The notes beneath the pieces are model-generated. The model was not told where the DNA came from. It made no database searches and was given only the letters and a program-made list of their open reading frames with translations. A stretch of 64,000 nucleotides of DNA from VXYL01 sp963666465. Its GTDB lineage: Bacteria > Pseudomonadota > Gammaproteobacteria > Pseudomonadales > Azotimanducaceae. The translations under genes and the position numbers were made by a program. The stretch is from positions 4,588,001-4,652,000 of the forward strand of contig OY762824.1 of the NCBI GenBank assembly GCA_963666465.1, given 5' to 3'. Shown piece by piece: positions 54,533 to 62,780 of this stretch (position 1 is its first letter; each line of letters begins with the position of its first letter).

Positions 54533-55034
54533 GGCTGTCTTCCGTTGGGCTGGAGCGTATCACTTTAGCGGGCGGGGACGGGAGTTCAGGTGCGGAGACT
54601 GTCCTTGGCGGCGTGAGACATGGCTCGCGCGGCGACGGCGGGGCGGGTCGCTGGCGGAGAGGCGCCTTCGGGCGTGGCGGCGGGATGCCTTCCTCCCGAG
54701 GGCCTCTCTCCAGGAGAGGCCCGCAAGGGGTGCGAAGGGCATGGCGGCGGCTGCCTGGGATTGGGAGGAACGCGCCGGGGGCGCATTGCGCGGGCAGGAT
54801 GCCCTTGCCCCAGGGGACACTGGGATGCCCCCGGCTCCGGGGGGTTGGTGGGGCGTGCGGCTTGGGGGCGTGCGGGAGGGTGCGGCCTCGCTCCGGTAGA
54901 GAGGAGGGTTGGGGGGATTCGTTCCTGGCGGGAAGGCCGGTATGGGAGGGAGTTTCCGTGGGCGCCGTCCTGCGGCGTGTAGGACGAAATGTTTGTGTGT
55001 CGGGGAGTTAAGGGTGTGTGTCGGGGAGTTAAGG
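54533..55034. repeat. Class A upstream block, copy 3, with 48-bp repeat
   Basis: The block is near identical to copy 2 up to about 54930, then switches to a 48-bp hairpin repeat (54958) whose last part, GTGTGTCGGGGAGTTAAGGG, is tandemly doubled just before the RES fragment. Confidence 0.7.
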
Positions 55035-55400
55035 GTGACGGCGATCCGGGAGACGCAACCGCTGGGCAGACCGATGCAACCGCTCACGCTGTGCGCGTAC
55101 GAGGTCGATGCCGAACCCGTCTTCGACGCCAGGGACCCGTCTCAATTGCGGTTTCGCGGGGTCGCTGAAGCCGATCTGGCGTGCGCCACCTGGGAAGCCG
55201 ACATGCTCGGCGGGGCTGTCGCAGCCTCGCAGCGGCTGGCGGACCGGCTCACTGACGAAGGCTATGCGGGCATGCTGGTGCGCAGCTTCGCCTTTGGCGC
55301 CGGCGAGGACGACGTGAATCTGGTGTTGTGGCGTTGGGGGGACAGCTACCCAGCTCGAGCGGTTCTTGTTGACGATGAGGGCCGGCTGCGCGGCGAGTGA
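55035..55400 (+). pseudogene. RES-domain toxin, C-terminal fragment
   Basis: It reads QPLTLCAYEVDAEPVFDARDPSQLRFRGV, ADLACATWEADMLGGAVAASQRLADRLTDEGYAGMLVRSFAFGAGEDDVNLVLWRWGD to a stop at 55400, the C-terminal two thirds of a RES NAD-degrading toxin. The N-terminal Arg/Tyr active-site segment is missing, replaced by 48-bp repeat sequence. No Xre antitoxin is adjacent. Its last codons (EGRLRGE) and downstream flank recur at about 57627. Confidence 0.65.
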
Positions 55401-55639
55401 CGTCGGACGGGTTCGTGGAGGGGCGTGTCGAGATGCGCCGGAGTGTGCGCCGTGTGTTTGGCCCACTGGCCGATGGCGCAGCCCGGTCGTTTCAGCGTGG
55501 CGGGAAGGCCGGTACGGCAGGGAGGTTCTGTGGGCGATGTCCTACGGCGTGTAGGACGAAATGTTTGTGTGTCGGGACTGGGCGACCTATGGCCGCGGGT
55601 TTGGAGGGTGGGACGCCCCTCTCCTGGCACGGCAGGCTG

Positions 55640-56002
55640 TCAGTCTGGTGCGGTGTCTTTTGGCGGCTTGATGGGCAGAGTGCGGTTCGGCTCTGCTGGC
55701 GCGGCTTGCGATGCCTGGTCTTCGGACGGGGTTGGCGGTGCCTCTGCATGGGCTGGCGCGGCGACGGGGCCTGGCTGAAGGAAGTTGTAGGCGGACATGG
55801 CGAAGAGGAGGCCAAGGAGGACCAGCATGAACTTGATCTGGCGGTCCAGGGCCTCGAACTTGGTGTCGAGGTCCTCCTTTGTGGCGAAGCCGGCCAGAGC
55901 GTCGCCCAGGACTCGGGCGGTGCCGTCGGCCTGCTGCTGGGTGAAGCCGGCTTCCTTGAGGTTTTGGGCGCAACGAAGGGTGTCGAGCATGGCGGCTGGC
56001 AT
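55640..56002 (-). CDS. Coiled-coil membrane protein, paralogue 7 (class B, minimal)
   Basis: A 120-residue protein. The class B leader (MPAAMLDTLRCAQNLKEAGF) and ILGDAL-like segment join almost directly to DTKFEALDRQIKFMLVLLGLLFAMSAYNFL; the 11-residue units are all gone. The tail ends PPKDTAPD. The box (GGAGCCTACCACTTTAGCG on the plus strand) is at 56023-56041. It shows that the family tolerates loss of nearly the whole coil. Confidence 0.75.
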   Translation of the reverse strand: MPAAMLDTLRCAQNLKEAGFTQQQADGTARVLGDALAGFATKEDLDTKFEALDRQIKFMLVLLGLLFAMSAYNFLQPGPVAAPAHAEAPPTPSEDQASQAAPAEPNRTLPIKPPKDTAPD

Positions 56003-56344
56003 TGGGCGGATCCAGTTGGTTTGGAGCCTACCACTTTAGCGAGTCGGGGCGGCTGTTCGGGTGCGGAAATCGGGAAGTGGCGTGTGGGAAATGTCGCACG
56101 CATGCAGGCGGAATCGTTGGTGGCGAGACAGGAGCGCTTGCCGGAGTCCCGTGGGGTTTCGCGGATTGGGCGGAGGGGTCAGGTTGCCAAGGAGGCGGCG
56201 GGTTTCCCGTTGCGGGGCCTTGCTTCCGCTTCGGTGACGTGGCGGGGGGCGGGCGTCTGCGGGGCGGGGAGGCGGGTTCGGGAGGGAGTTTCCGTGGGCG
56301 CCGTCCTACGGCGTGCAGGACGAAATGTTTGTGTGTCGGGACAA

Positions 56345-56462
56345 AGGAAGGAGGCCCTTTGGCGGCTTGATGGGCAGAGTGCCATTCGGCTCTATGCCTG
56401 GTCTTCGGACGGGGTTGGCGGTGCCTCTGCATGGGCTGGCGCGGCGACGGGGCCTGGCTAGA
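56345..56462 (-). pseudogene. Orphan class B tail fragment
   Basis: Minus-strand sequence matches only the Pro/Ala tail region of class B genes (PVAAPAHAEAPPTPSEDQA, then NGTLPIKPPK), with no leader, coil or helix. It sits between a 48-bp repeat and paralogue 8. Confidence 0.6.
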
Positions 56463-56526
56463 GATGCTCCCGGGGAGGGACAGCTTCGGTCCAAGGTACG
56501 CAGAGGAAGGGCGCGCCTTGGGGCGG

Positions 56527-57156
56527 TTACGTGCTCGGTGAAGGTGTTGGGTTGGCGGGCTGGGCTTCCAGCGGGGGTTGGGTAGTGGGTGCTGGGGGGG
56601 CACCCCAGGTGATGTGGGGTGCCACGATGGCACCGAAAATGAAGGCGAACATCGCGGCCAGCATGACGATGTTGAGTGCGGCGATGACTTTCAGCCTTCC
56701 TTCCAGACCGTCGATTCGCTCGTTCAGCCTTCCTTCCACGCCGTCTATGCGCCCGCTCAGCCTTCCTTCCACACCGTCGATTCGCTCGTGAAGCTTGGCG
56801 ATGTCGCCCGTGAGGAGCGCGACGGCGCGGTCGAGCTTCGCGTCGAACGTTTGCTCCGTCGCGCCAAGCCTTGTGTCGAATGTCTGCTCCATCGCGTCGA
56901 ACCTAGCGTCGAACTTCTGTTCCATCCTGTCGAACTTCGCCTCGAACTTGGCGTCCAGTCCAGCGATTCCCGACTTGAATGCGGCTTTGAGTTCGGACTT
57001 TGCGCCGGCGATGGCGTTGTCTAGGTCTGCCTTGGTGACCACGTCGGCGAGGGCGTCGCCCAGGACCTGGGCCATGGCTTCGGCTTGCTCGTCGCGGAAG
57101 CCGGCGGCCTTGAGGGTTTGGGCGCAGCGGAGGGTGTCCAGCACGGGTGCGTTCAT
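56527..57156 (-). CDS. Coiled-coil membrane protein, paralogue 8 (class C)
   Basis: A 209-residue protein with the class C leader MNAPVLDTLRCAQTLKAAGF, then RDEQAEAMAQVLGDALADVVTKADLDNAIAGAKSEL. The coil has 11-residue units of another kind (FDRMEQKFDAR, FDAMEQTFDTR, LGATEQTFDAK) followed by IDGVEGRLSGR/IDGVEGRLNER/IDGLEGRLK. The helix KVIAALNIVMLAAMFAFIFGAIVAP and a Pro-rich end follow. The box is at 57176-57194. It is the most divergent full-length class. Confidence 0.8.
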   Translation of the reverse strand: MNAPVLDTLRCAQTLKAAGFRDEQAEAMAQVLGDALADVVTKADLDNAIAGAKSELKAAFKSGIAGLDAKFEAKFDRMEQKFDARFDAMEQTFDTRLGATEQTFDAKLDRAVALLTGDIAKLHERIDGVEGRLSGRIDGVEGRLNERIDGLEGRLKVIAALNIVMLAAMFAFIFGAIVAPHITWGAPPAPTTQPPLEAQPANPTPSPST

Positions 57157-57847
57157 GGCCGGTTTTTCGTTGGCGGGAGCGTAGCACTTTAGCGATGATC
57201 GGGGGCGGCGTCGGCGTGGAAATAGGCTATGGAGGGCGTGGGAGATTGCCCTGCTTTGGGCGGCGCTTGATGTCGCGTTGGGGGTGTATTGCGCGCTCGG
57301 AGGGCGGGATGCCCTCGTGTACGGGTGGCATCGCCGCCAAGGTGCGCTTCGCTGTGACGGGAGAGGGGATGGCGACGGGAAATGTCGTGGTGGGAGAGAG
57401 GGTTTGAGAGGGGGGTGAGGCAGCTTGTGCCGGGCGTGGCGGGAAGGCCGGTACGGGAGGGAGGTTCTGTGGGCGATGTCCTGCGGCGTGTAGGACGAAA
57501 TGTTTGTGTGTCGGGACAAAGGAGGCCCGTGGGCGATGTCCTGCGGCGTGTAGGACGAAATGTTTGTGTGTCGGGGCAGGGCGCTTTCTGCGGGGCGGGG
57601 AGGGGGTTCGGGCGGGAGTTTATGAGGGCCGGCTGCGCGGCGAGTGACGTCGGACGGCTTCGTGGAGGGGCGTGTCGAGATGCGCCGGAGTGTGCGCCGT
57701 GTGTTTGGCCCACTGGCCGATGGCGCAGCCCGGTCGTTTCAGCGTGGCGGGAAGGCCGGTACGGCAGGGAAGTTCTGTGGGCGATGTCCTACAGGCGTGT
57801 AGGGCGAAATGTTTGTGTGTCGGGACTAGGCGACCTTGTGTGTCGGG
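57157..57847. repeat. Class C/D spacer block copy 1 and 48-bp repeats
   Basis: About 320 bp (57195-57517) recur at 59326-59646, 60271-60590, 61293-61613 and 61789-62110. Three 48-bp repeats lie at 57469, 57529 and 57777. Between them a block matching the RES downstream flank (57627-57770) appears, also found at 55377 and 62125-62230. No gene is supported. Confidence 0.7.
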
Positions 57848-57923
57848 ACTTGCTCTCCTCCGCGTGGTCGCGTTCGTAGCGTTGGTGCTCGTCCTCGTCG
57901 AGGCTCGCGTGCGTGTCGATGAA
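57848..57923 (-). pseudogene. Short fragment of an Rpn/DUF4351 gene
   Basis: The minus strand reads FIDTHASLDEDEHQRYERDHAEE, matching residues about 213-235 of the adjacent gene, and directly follows that gene's stop codon. The same fragment recurs at 62706-62780. Confidence 0.6.
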
Positions 57924-58832
57924 CTAACGGGTTGTCTCGAACACGTCGTCGAGCGTGTTGGCGTCGAGGACCTTGACGGCCCAGGTTTCGAGGTCGCTGT
58001 TGGACGCCCGACGCAGCCGTTCGGCCACTCCGGGGGACAGAAGCCCGAATCGATGCTGAAGCAGCCCTTCCAGAACGATGCGCGTTCCTTCCTGCAGGCC
58101 CACCTGCAGTCCCTCCTCTCGGGCTCTCTGGACGCGTCCTGCCATGGCCTTGCTCTCCTCCGCGTGGTCGCGTTCGTGGCGTTCGTACTCGTCCTCGTCG
58201 AGGCTCGCGTACGTGTCGATGAACTCCAGGTATTTTGCCCTCCTGTCAGGGTCCTTTTCCACCGCCGTGAGGCCCCGTACCGCATCCGCGTAGGCGTCCA
58301 CCCGGCGCTCCGCTGGCACCCGCATGTTCGGCAGGTTCACCAGCGCCGCCACGTTGCGGCTGCCGCGCCAGTCCTCGTAAGGCGTCGCCGCAAGCCGGAA
58401 CGCGAGGTGGTCGAACGTCAGGTAGGGGCGGCGCTCCGTGCCCAGCACCAGCGGCGCGGACCCCTCGCCGGTCGGCGCCGTCCCGCGCAGGAAGATCGCC
58501 ACCGGCACCACGCGGTCCGTCTCGAACATCTGCGCCAGGTCCAGGCAGTAGTGCGCCAGCCGGTGCGGCGAGAACCGCCGCGGCTCTGTCTCCTCCTCGA
58601 CCACGAACAGCACCGCCTCGCGGCGGCCGTCGTCCCACTCGACCAGCAGTGGCACGTCGAGCTCGCGGAAGCGGTCGCCGAGCCGCTCCTTGAGCTGTTC
58701 CTGGCGCAGGGGCGTGACGCGGGCGTCGTCCCCCGGTTCTGGCGCCTCCTCGGCGGCGAAGAGGGCCAGCGCGTCGCGGGGATAGTCGAGGATGAGGTTC
58801 TTGAAGTTCTGGTCGTGGCTGACGTCCGCCAT
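57924..58832 (-). CDS. Rpn-like PD-(D/E)XK nuclease with DUF4351 C-terminus
   Basis: A 302-residue protein: MADVSHDQNFKNLILDYPRDALALFAAEE, then DVPLLVEWDDGRREAVLFVVEEETEPRRFSPHRLAHYCLDLAQMF (the E...D...E-x-E-like nuclease core), PYLTFDHLAFRLAATPYEDW. A basic helical linker leads to DUF4351 (LLQHRFGLLSPGVAERLRRASNSDLETWAVKVLDANTLDDVF). Rpn proteins promote recombination by DNA cleavage; the DUF4351 branch is often multi-copy. Its presence in a locus full of recent rearrangements is notable. A second copy is at 63081. Confidence 0.75.
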   Translation of the reverse strand: MADVSHDQNFKNLILDYPRDALALFAAEEAPEPGDDARVTPLRQEQLKERLGDRFRELDVPLLVEWDDGRREAVLFVVEEETEPRRFSPHRLAHYCLDLAQMFETDRVVPVAIFLRGTAPTGEGSAPLVLGTERRPYLTFDHLAFRLAATPYEDWRGSRNVAALVNLPNMRVPAERRVDAYADAVRGLTAVEKDPDRRAKYLEFIDTYASLDEDEYERHERDHAEESKAMAGRVQRAREEGLQVGLQEGTRIVLEGLLQHRFGLLSPGVAERLRRASNSDLETWAVKVLDANTLDDVFETTR

Positions 58833-59052
58833 GGCCTGTGCCTTGTGTCCGGCTCGCCCAAAATGATGGCTTGGCCTCGCCGGTCCGCGCTACGGCAGAT
58901 GGCTTACAGGGCGGCGGGCGGATCTCCCACACAGTGCCTCCCCCGAGAGATGCTCCCGGGGAGGGACAGCTTCGGTCCAAGGGACGCAGAGGAAGGGTGC
59001 GCCTTGGGGCGGTTACGTGCTCGGTGAAGATGTTGGGTTGGCGGGCTGGGGT

Positions 59053-59286
59053 TCACCCCCAGGAGATGTTGGGTGCCACGATGGCACCGACAATGAGCGC
59101 TAGCATCGCGGCCAGGTTGACGATGCTGAGTGCGGTGATGACCTTCAGCAGTCTGTCCAGGCGGTCGAATCGCTCGTGAAGCTTGGCGAAGTCGCCCCTC
59201 GGGGGCGCGACGGCTTGCTCGTCGCGGAAGCCGGCGGCCTTGAGGGTCTGGGCGCAGCGGAGGGTGTCCAGCACGGGTGCGTTCAT
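59053..59286 (-). CDS. Coiled-coil membrane protein, paralogue 9 (class C, internally deleted)
   Basis: A 77-residue protein. The leader MNAPVLDTLRCAQTLKAAGF and RDEQA jump to VAPPRGDFAKLHERFDRLDRLLKVITALSIVNLAAMLALIVGAIVAP. The whole central coil is deleted in frame and the tail is short (NISWG). The box is at 59307-59325. The flank 58940-59050 repeats the downstream flank of paralogue 8. Confidence 0.7.
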   Translation of the reverse strand: MNAPVLDTLRCAQTLKAAGFRDEQAVAPPRGDFAKLHERFDRLDRLLKVITALSIVNLAAMLALIVGAIVAPNISWG

Positions 59287-59667
59287 CGGCGGGTTTTCCG
59301 TTGGCGGGAGCGTAGCACTTTAGCGGGGATGGGGGGCGGCGTCGGCGTGGAAATCGGCTATGGAGGGCGTGGGAGATTGCCCTCCTTTTGGGCCGCGCTT
59401 GATGTCGCGTTGGGGGTGTTGCGCGCTCGGAGGGCGGGATGCCCTCGTGTACGGGTGGCATCGCCGCCAAGGTGCGCTTCGCTGTGACGGGAGAGGGGAT
59501 GGCGACGGGAAATGTCGTGGTGGGAGAGAGGGTTTGAGAGGGGGGTGAGGCAGCTTGTGCCGGGCGTGGCGGGAAGGCCGGTACGGGAGGGAGGTTCTGT
59601 GGGCGATGTCCTGCGGCGTGTAGGACGAAATGTTTGTGTGTCGGGGCAGGGAGCCTCTATGGGGCTG
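59287..59667. repeat. Class C/D spacer block copy 2
   Basis: About 320 bp near identical to 57195-57517, ending with the 48-bp repeat at 59599. It carries the palindrome GGAGGGCGGGATGCCCTC. No gene is seen. Confidence 0.7.
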
Positions 59668-60231
59668 TCAGCCCGGCGCTGTGTCTTTTGGCGGCTTGAT
59701 GGGCAGAGTGCGGTTCGGCTCCGCTGGCGCGGCCTGCGACGCCTGGTCTTCGGATGGGGTTGGGGCTTGCGGCGCCTCTGCATGGGCTGGCGCGGCGATG
59801 GGCCCTGGCTGAAGGAAGTTGTAGGCCGACATGGCGAAGAGGAGGCCCAGGAGAGCCAGCACGAACTTGAGCTGGCGATCCAGGGCGTCGAACTTGGTGT
59901 GGAGTTGGGTGATTTCGGCCTTCTGGGCCGAGAAGCCCGCGTCCATGTCGGCCTTCTGGGCGGCGAAGCGCGTGTCCACTTCGGCCCTCAGCGCCGCGAG
60001 GGCGCTCTTCGTTTCGGCCTTCTGCGCCGCGAAGCCGTGGTGCACTTCGGTTCGCAGGCCAGCGATGGCTTCGTCGAGCTCCTTCTTGGTGGCGGCCAGG
60101 TCCTCCTTTGTGGCGACGCCGGCCAGAGCGTCGCCCAGGATGCGGGCGGTGCCGTCGGCCTGCTGCTGGGTGAAGCCGGCGGCCTTGAGGGTCTGGGCGC
60201 AGCGGAGGGTGTCCAGCACGGGTGCGTTCAT
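59668..60231 (-). CDS. Coiled-coil membrane protein, paralogue 10 (chimeric C/B)
   Basis: A 187-residue protein. The first 20 residues are the class C leader (MNAPVLDTLRCAQTLKAAGF); from TQQQADGTARILGDALAGVATKEDL on it is class B, including the FAAQKAETKSALAALRAEVDTRFAAQKADMDAGFSAQKAE coil, helix and PPKDTAPG tail. The box and upstream block are class C type (60252-60270). This is best explained by recombination within the leader region. Confidence 0.8.
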   Translation of the reverse strand: MNAPVLDTLRCAQTLKAAGFTQQQADGTARILGDALAGVATKEDLAATKKELDEAIAGLRTEVHHGFAAQKAETKSALAALRAEVDTRFAAQKADMDAGFSAQKAEITQLHTKFDALDRQLKFVLALLGLLFAMSAYNFLQPGPIAAPAHAEAPQAPTPSEDQASQAAPAEPNRTLPIKPPKDTAPG

Positions 60232-60624
60232 CGGCGGGTTTTCCGTTGGCGGGAGCGTAGCACTTTAGCGGGGATGGGGGGCGGCGTCGGCGTGGAAATC
60301 GGCTATGGAGGGCGTGGGAGATTGCCCTCCTTTTGGGCCGCGCTTGATGTCGCGTTGGGGGTGTTGCGCGCTCGCAGGGCGGGATGCCCTCGTGTACGGG
60401 TGGCATCCCGCCAAGGTGCGCTTCGCTGTGACGGGAGAGGGGAGGGCGACGGGAAATGTCGTGGTGGGGGAGAGGGTTTGAGAGGGGGTGAGGCAGCTTG
60501 TGCCGGACGTGGCGGGAAGGCCGGTACGGGAGGGAGGTTCTGTGGGCGATGTCCTGCGGCGTGCAGGACGAAATGTTTGTGTGTCGGGACAAGGAGGCCA
60601 CGGGGCCCGGCCCCAATGGGGCTG
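60232..60624. repeat. Class C/D spacer block copy 3
   Basis: Like copy 2 with small indels, ending in a 48-bp repeat at 60542. Confidence 0.7.
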
Positions 60625-61254
60625 TCAGCCCGGCGCTGTGTCTTTTGGCGGCTTGATGGGCAGAGTGCGGTTCGGCTCCGCTGGCGCGGCCTGCGACGCC
60701 TGGTCTTCGGATGGGGTTGGGGCTTGCGGCGCCTCTGCATGGGCTGGCGCGGCGATGGGCCCTGGCTGAAGGAAGTTGTAGGCCGACATGGCGAAGAGGA
60801 GGCCCAGGAGAGCCAGCACGAACTTGAGCTGGCGATCCAAGGCGTCGAACTTGGTGTGGAGTTGGGTGATTTCGGCCTTCTGGGCCGAGAAGCCCGCGTC
60901 CATGTCGGCCTTCTGGGCGGCGAAGCGCGTGTCCACTTCGGCCCTCAGCGCCGCGAGGGCGCTCTTCGTTTCGGCCTTCTGCGCCGCGAAGGCGCTCTTC
61001 GTTTCGGCCTTCTGCGCCGCGAAGGCGCTCTTCGTTTCAGCCTTCTGCGCCGCGAAGCCGTGGTGCACTTCGGTTCGCAGGCCAGCGATGGCTTCGTCGA
61101 GCTCCTTCTTGGTGGCGGCCAGGTCCTCCTTTGTGGCGACGCCGGCCAGAGCGTCGCCCAGGATGCGGGCGGTGCCGTCGGCCTGCTGCTGGGTGAAGCC
61201 GGCGGCCTTGAGGGTCTGGGCGCAACGGAGGGTGTCCAGCACGGGTGCGTTCAT
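60625..61254 (-). CDS. Coiled-coil membrane protein, paralogue 11 (chimeric C/B, longer coil)
   Basis: A 209-residue protein, identical in layout to paralogue 10 but with two additional 11-residue units (KSAFAAQKAET twice), exactly 66 bp. Leader, helix and tail are otherwise the same. The box is at 61274-61292. The pair 10/11 is the cleanest example of copy-number change of one coil unit. Confidence 0.8.
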   Translation of the reverse strand: MNAPVLDTLRCAQTLKAAGFTQQQADGTARILGDALAGVATKEDLAATKKELDEAIAGLRTEVHHGFAAQKAETKSAFAAQKAETKSAFAAQKAETKSALAALRAEVDTRFAAQKADMDAGFSAQKAEITQLHTKFDALDRQLKFVLALLGLLFAMSAYNFLQPGPIAAPAHAEAPQAPTPSEDQASQAAPAEPNRTLPIKPPKDTAPG

Positions 61255-61618
61255 TGGCGGGTTTCCGTTGGCGGGAGCGTAGCACTTTAGCGGGGATCGG
61301 GGGCGGCGTCGGCGCGGAAGTCGGCTATGGAGGGCGTGGGAGATTGCCCTCCTTTTGGGCCGCGCTTGATGTCGCGTTGGGGGTGTTGCGCGCTCGGAGG
61401 GCGGGATGCCCTCGTGTACGGGTGGCATCGCCGCCAAGGTGCGCTTCGCTGTGACGGGAGAGGGGATGGCGACGGGAAATGTCGTGGTGGGAGAGAGGGT
61501 TTGAGAGGGGGGTGAGGCAGCTTGTGCCGGGCGTGGCGGGAAGGCCGGTACGGGAGGGAGGTTCTGTGGGCGATGTCCTGCGGCGTGTAGGACGAAATGT
61601 TTGTGTGTCGGGGCAGGG
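61255..61618. repeat. Class C/D spacer block copy 4
   Basis: Like copy 2, ending in the 48-bp repeat at 61566, which is fused directly to the 5' fragment of paralogue 12. Confidence 0.7.
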
Positions 61619-61621
61619 GAG

Positions 61622-61750
61622 CCTCTTGGTGACCACGTCGGCGAGGGCGTCGCCCAGGACCTGGGCCATGGCTTCGGCTTGCTCGTCGCGGAAGCCGGCG
61701 GCCTTGAGGGTCTGGGCGCAACGGAGGGTGTCCAGCACGGGTGCGTTCAT
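61622..61750 (-). pseudogene. Coiled-coil paralogue 12 (class C), 5' fragment
   Basis: Only the first 42 codons remain (MNAPVLDTLRCAQTLKAAGF, RDEQAEAMAQVLGDALADVVTK), then the frame enters a 48-bp repeat and spacer DNA and stops at 61325. Its upstream box (61770-61788) and block match those of paralogue 8. Confidence 0.75.
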
Positions 61751-62705
61751 GGCCGGTTTTTCGTTGGTGGGAGCGTAGCACTTTAGCGATGATCGGGGGC
61801 GGCGTCGGCGTGGAAATAGGCTATGGAGGGCGTGGGAGATTGCCCTGCTTTGGGCGGCGCTTGATGTCGCGTTGGGGGTGTATTGCGCGCTCGGAGGGCG
61901 GGATGCCCTCGTGTACGGGTGGCATCGCCGCCAAGGTGCGCTTCGCTGTGACGGGAGAGGGGATGGCGACGGGAAATGTCGTGGTGGGAGAGAGGGTTTG
62001 AGAGGGGGGTGAGGCAGCTTGTGCCGGGCGTGGCGGGAAGGCCGGTACGGGAGGGAGGTTCTGTGGGCGATGTCCTGCGGCGTGTAGGACGAAATGTTTG
62101 TGTGTCGGGGCAGGGAGCCTCCGTGGAGGGGCGTGTCGAGATGCGCCGGAGTGTGCGCCGTGTGTTTGGCCCACTGGCCGATGGCGCAGCCCGGTCGTTT
62201 CAGCGTGGCGGGAAGGCCGGTACGGCAGGGAAGTTCTGTGGGCGATGTCCTACAGGCGTGTAGGACGAAATGTTTGTGTGTCGGGACTGGGCGACGTGGA
62301 GGGGCCGGGCGTGGCAGGTGCGGGAGGGAAAGGTTCTGTGGGCGATGTCCTACGGCGTGTAGGACGAAATGTTTGTGTGTCGGGACATGCCTCGGCTTCT
62401 TCGAGATGCGCCGGAGTGTGCGCCGTGTGTTTGGCCCACTGGCCGATGGCGCAGCCCGGTCGTTTCAGCGTGGCGGGAAGGCCGGTACGGGAGGGAAGTT
62501 CTGTGGGCGATGTCCTACGGCGTGTAGGACGAAATGTTTGTGTGTCGGGACAGGCCTGGGTGTGGCCCACTGGCCGATGGCGCAGGCCGGTCGTTTCAGC
62601 GTGGCGGGAAGGCCGGTACGGCAGGGAAGTTCTGTGGGCGATGTCCTACAGGCGTGTAGGGCGAAATGTTTGTGTGTCGGGACTAGGCGACCTTGTGTGT
62701 CGGGA
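61751..62705. repeat. Spacer block copy 5 and clustered 48-bp repeats
   Basis: The block at 61789-62110 matches 57195-57517. Five 48-bp repeats follow in about 620 bp (62063-62683), separated by shuffled pieces: the RES downstream flank (62125-62230, 62400-62490, 62560-62630) and a piece of class B flank (62290-62330). No gene is supported. Confidence 0.7.
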
Positions 62706-62780
62706 CTTGCTCTCCTCCGCGTGGTCGCGTTCGTAGCGTTGGTGCTCGTCCTCGTCGAGGCTCGCGTGCGTGTCGATGAA
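62706..62780 (-). pseudogene. Short fragment of an Rpn/DUF4351 gene (second occurrence)
   Basis: It matches 57848-57923 and abuts the stop codon of the next fragment in the same way. Confidence 0.6.

Larger units (their letters stand above)
50453..62683 (+). repeat. 48-bp hairpin repeat family, about 18 copies
   Basis: Each unit begins GTGGGCGATGTCC, forms a stem GTCCTAC/GTAGGAC (or GTCCTGC), and ends GAAATGTTTGTGTGTCGGG. Approximate starts, all plus orientation: 50453, 51552, 52798, 53742, 54958, 55530, 56294, 57469, 57529, 57777, 59599, 60542, 61566, 62063, 62238, 62338, 62503 and 62634. Most lie in spacers just downstream of coiled-coil or nuclease genes. The GTGG plus hairpin layout recalls REP sequences; no RAYT transposase is in the window. 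Confidence 0.8.

Noticed and set aside
57382..61290. Long plus-strand open frames opposite the coiled-coil genes, such as 59512-61290 (592 codons)
   Set aside because: They are antisense to clear minus-strand genes with conserved leaders, membrane helices and upstream boxes; GC-rich codons leave the opposite strand open.
50453..62683. 48-bp repeat as a tiny conserved ORF (MFVCRD) or a tRNA-like gene
   Set aside because: The frame differs after the repeat in each copy, and there is no cloverleaf; the conserved feature is the hairpin.
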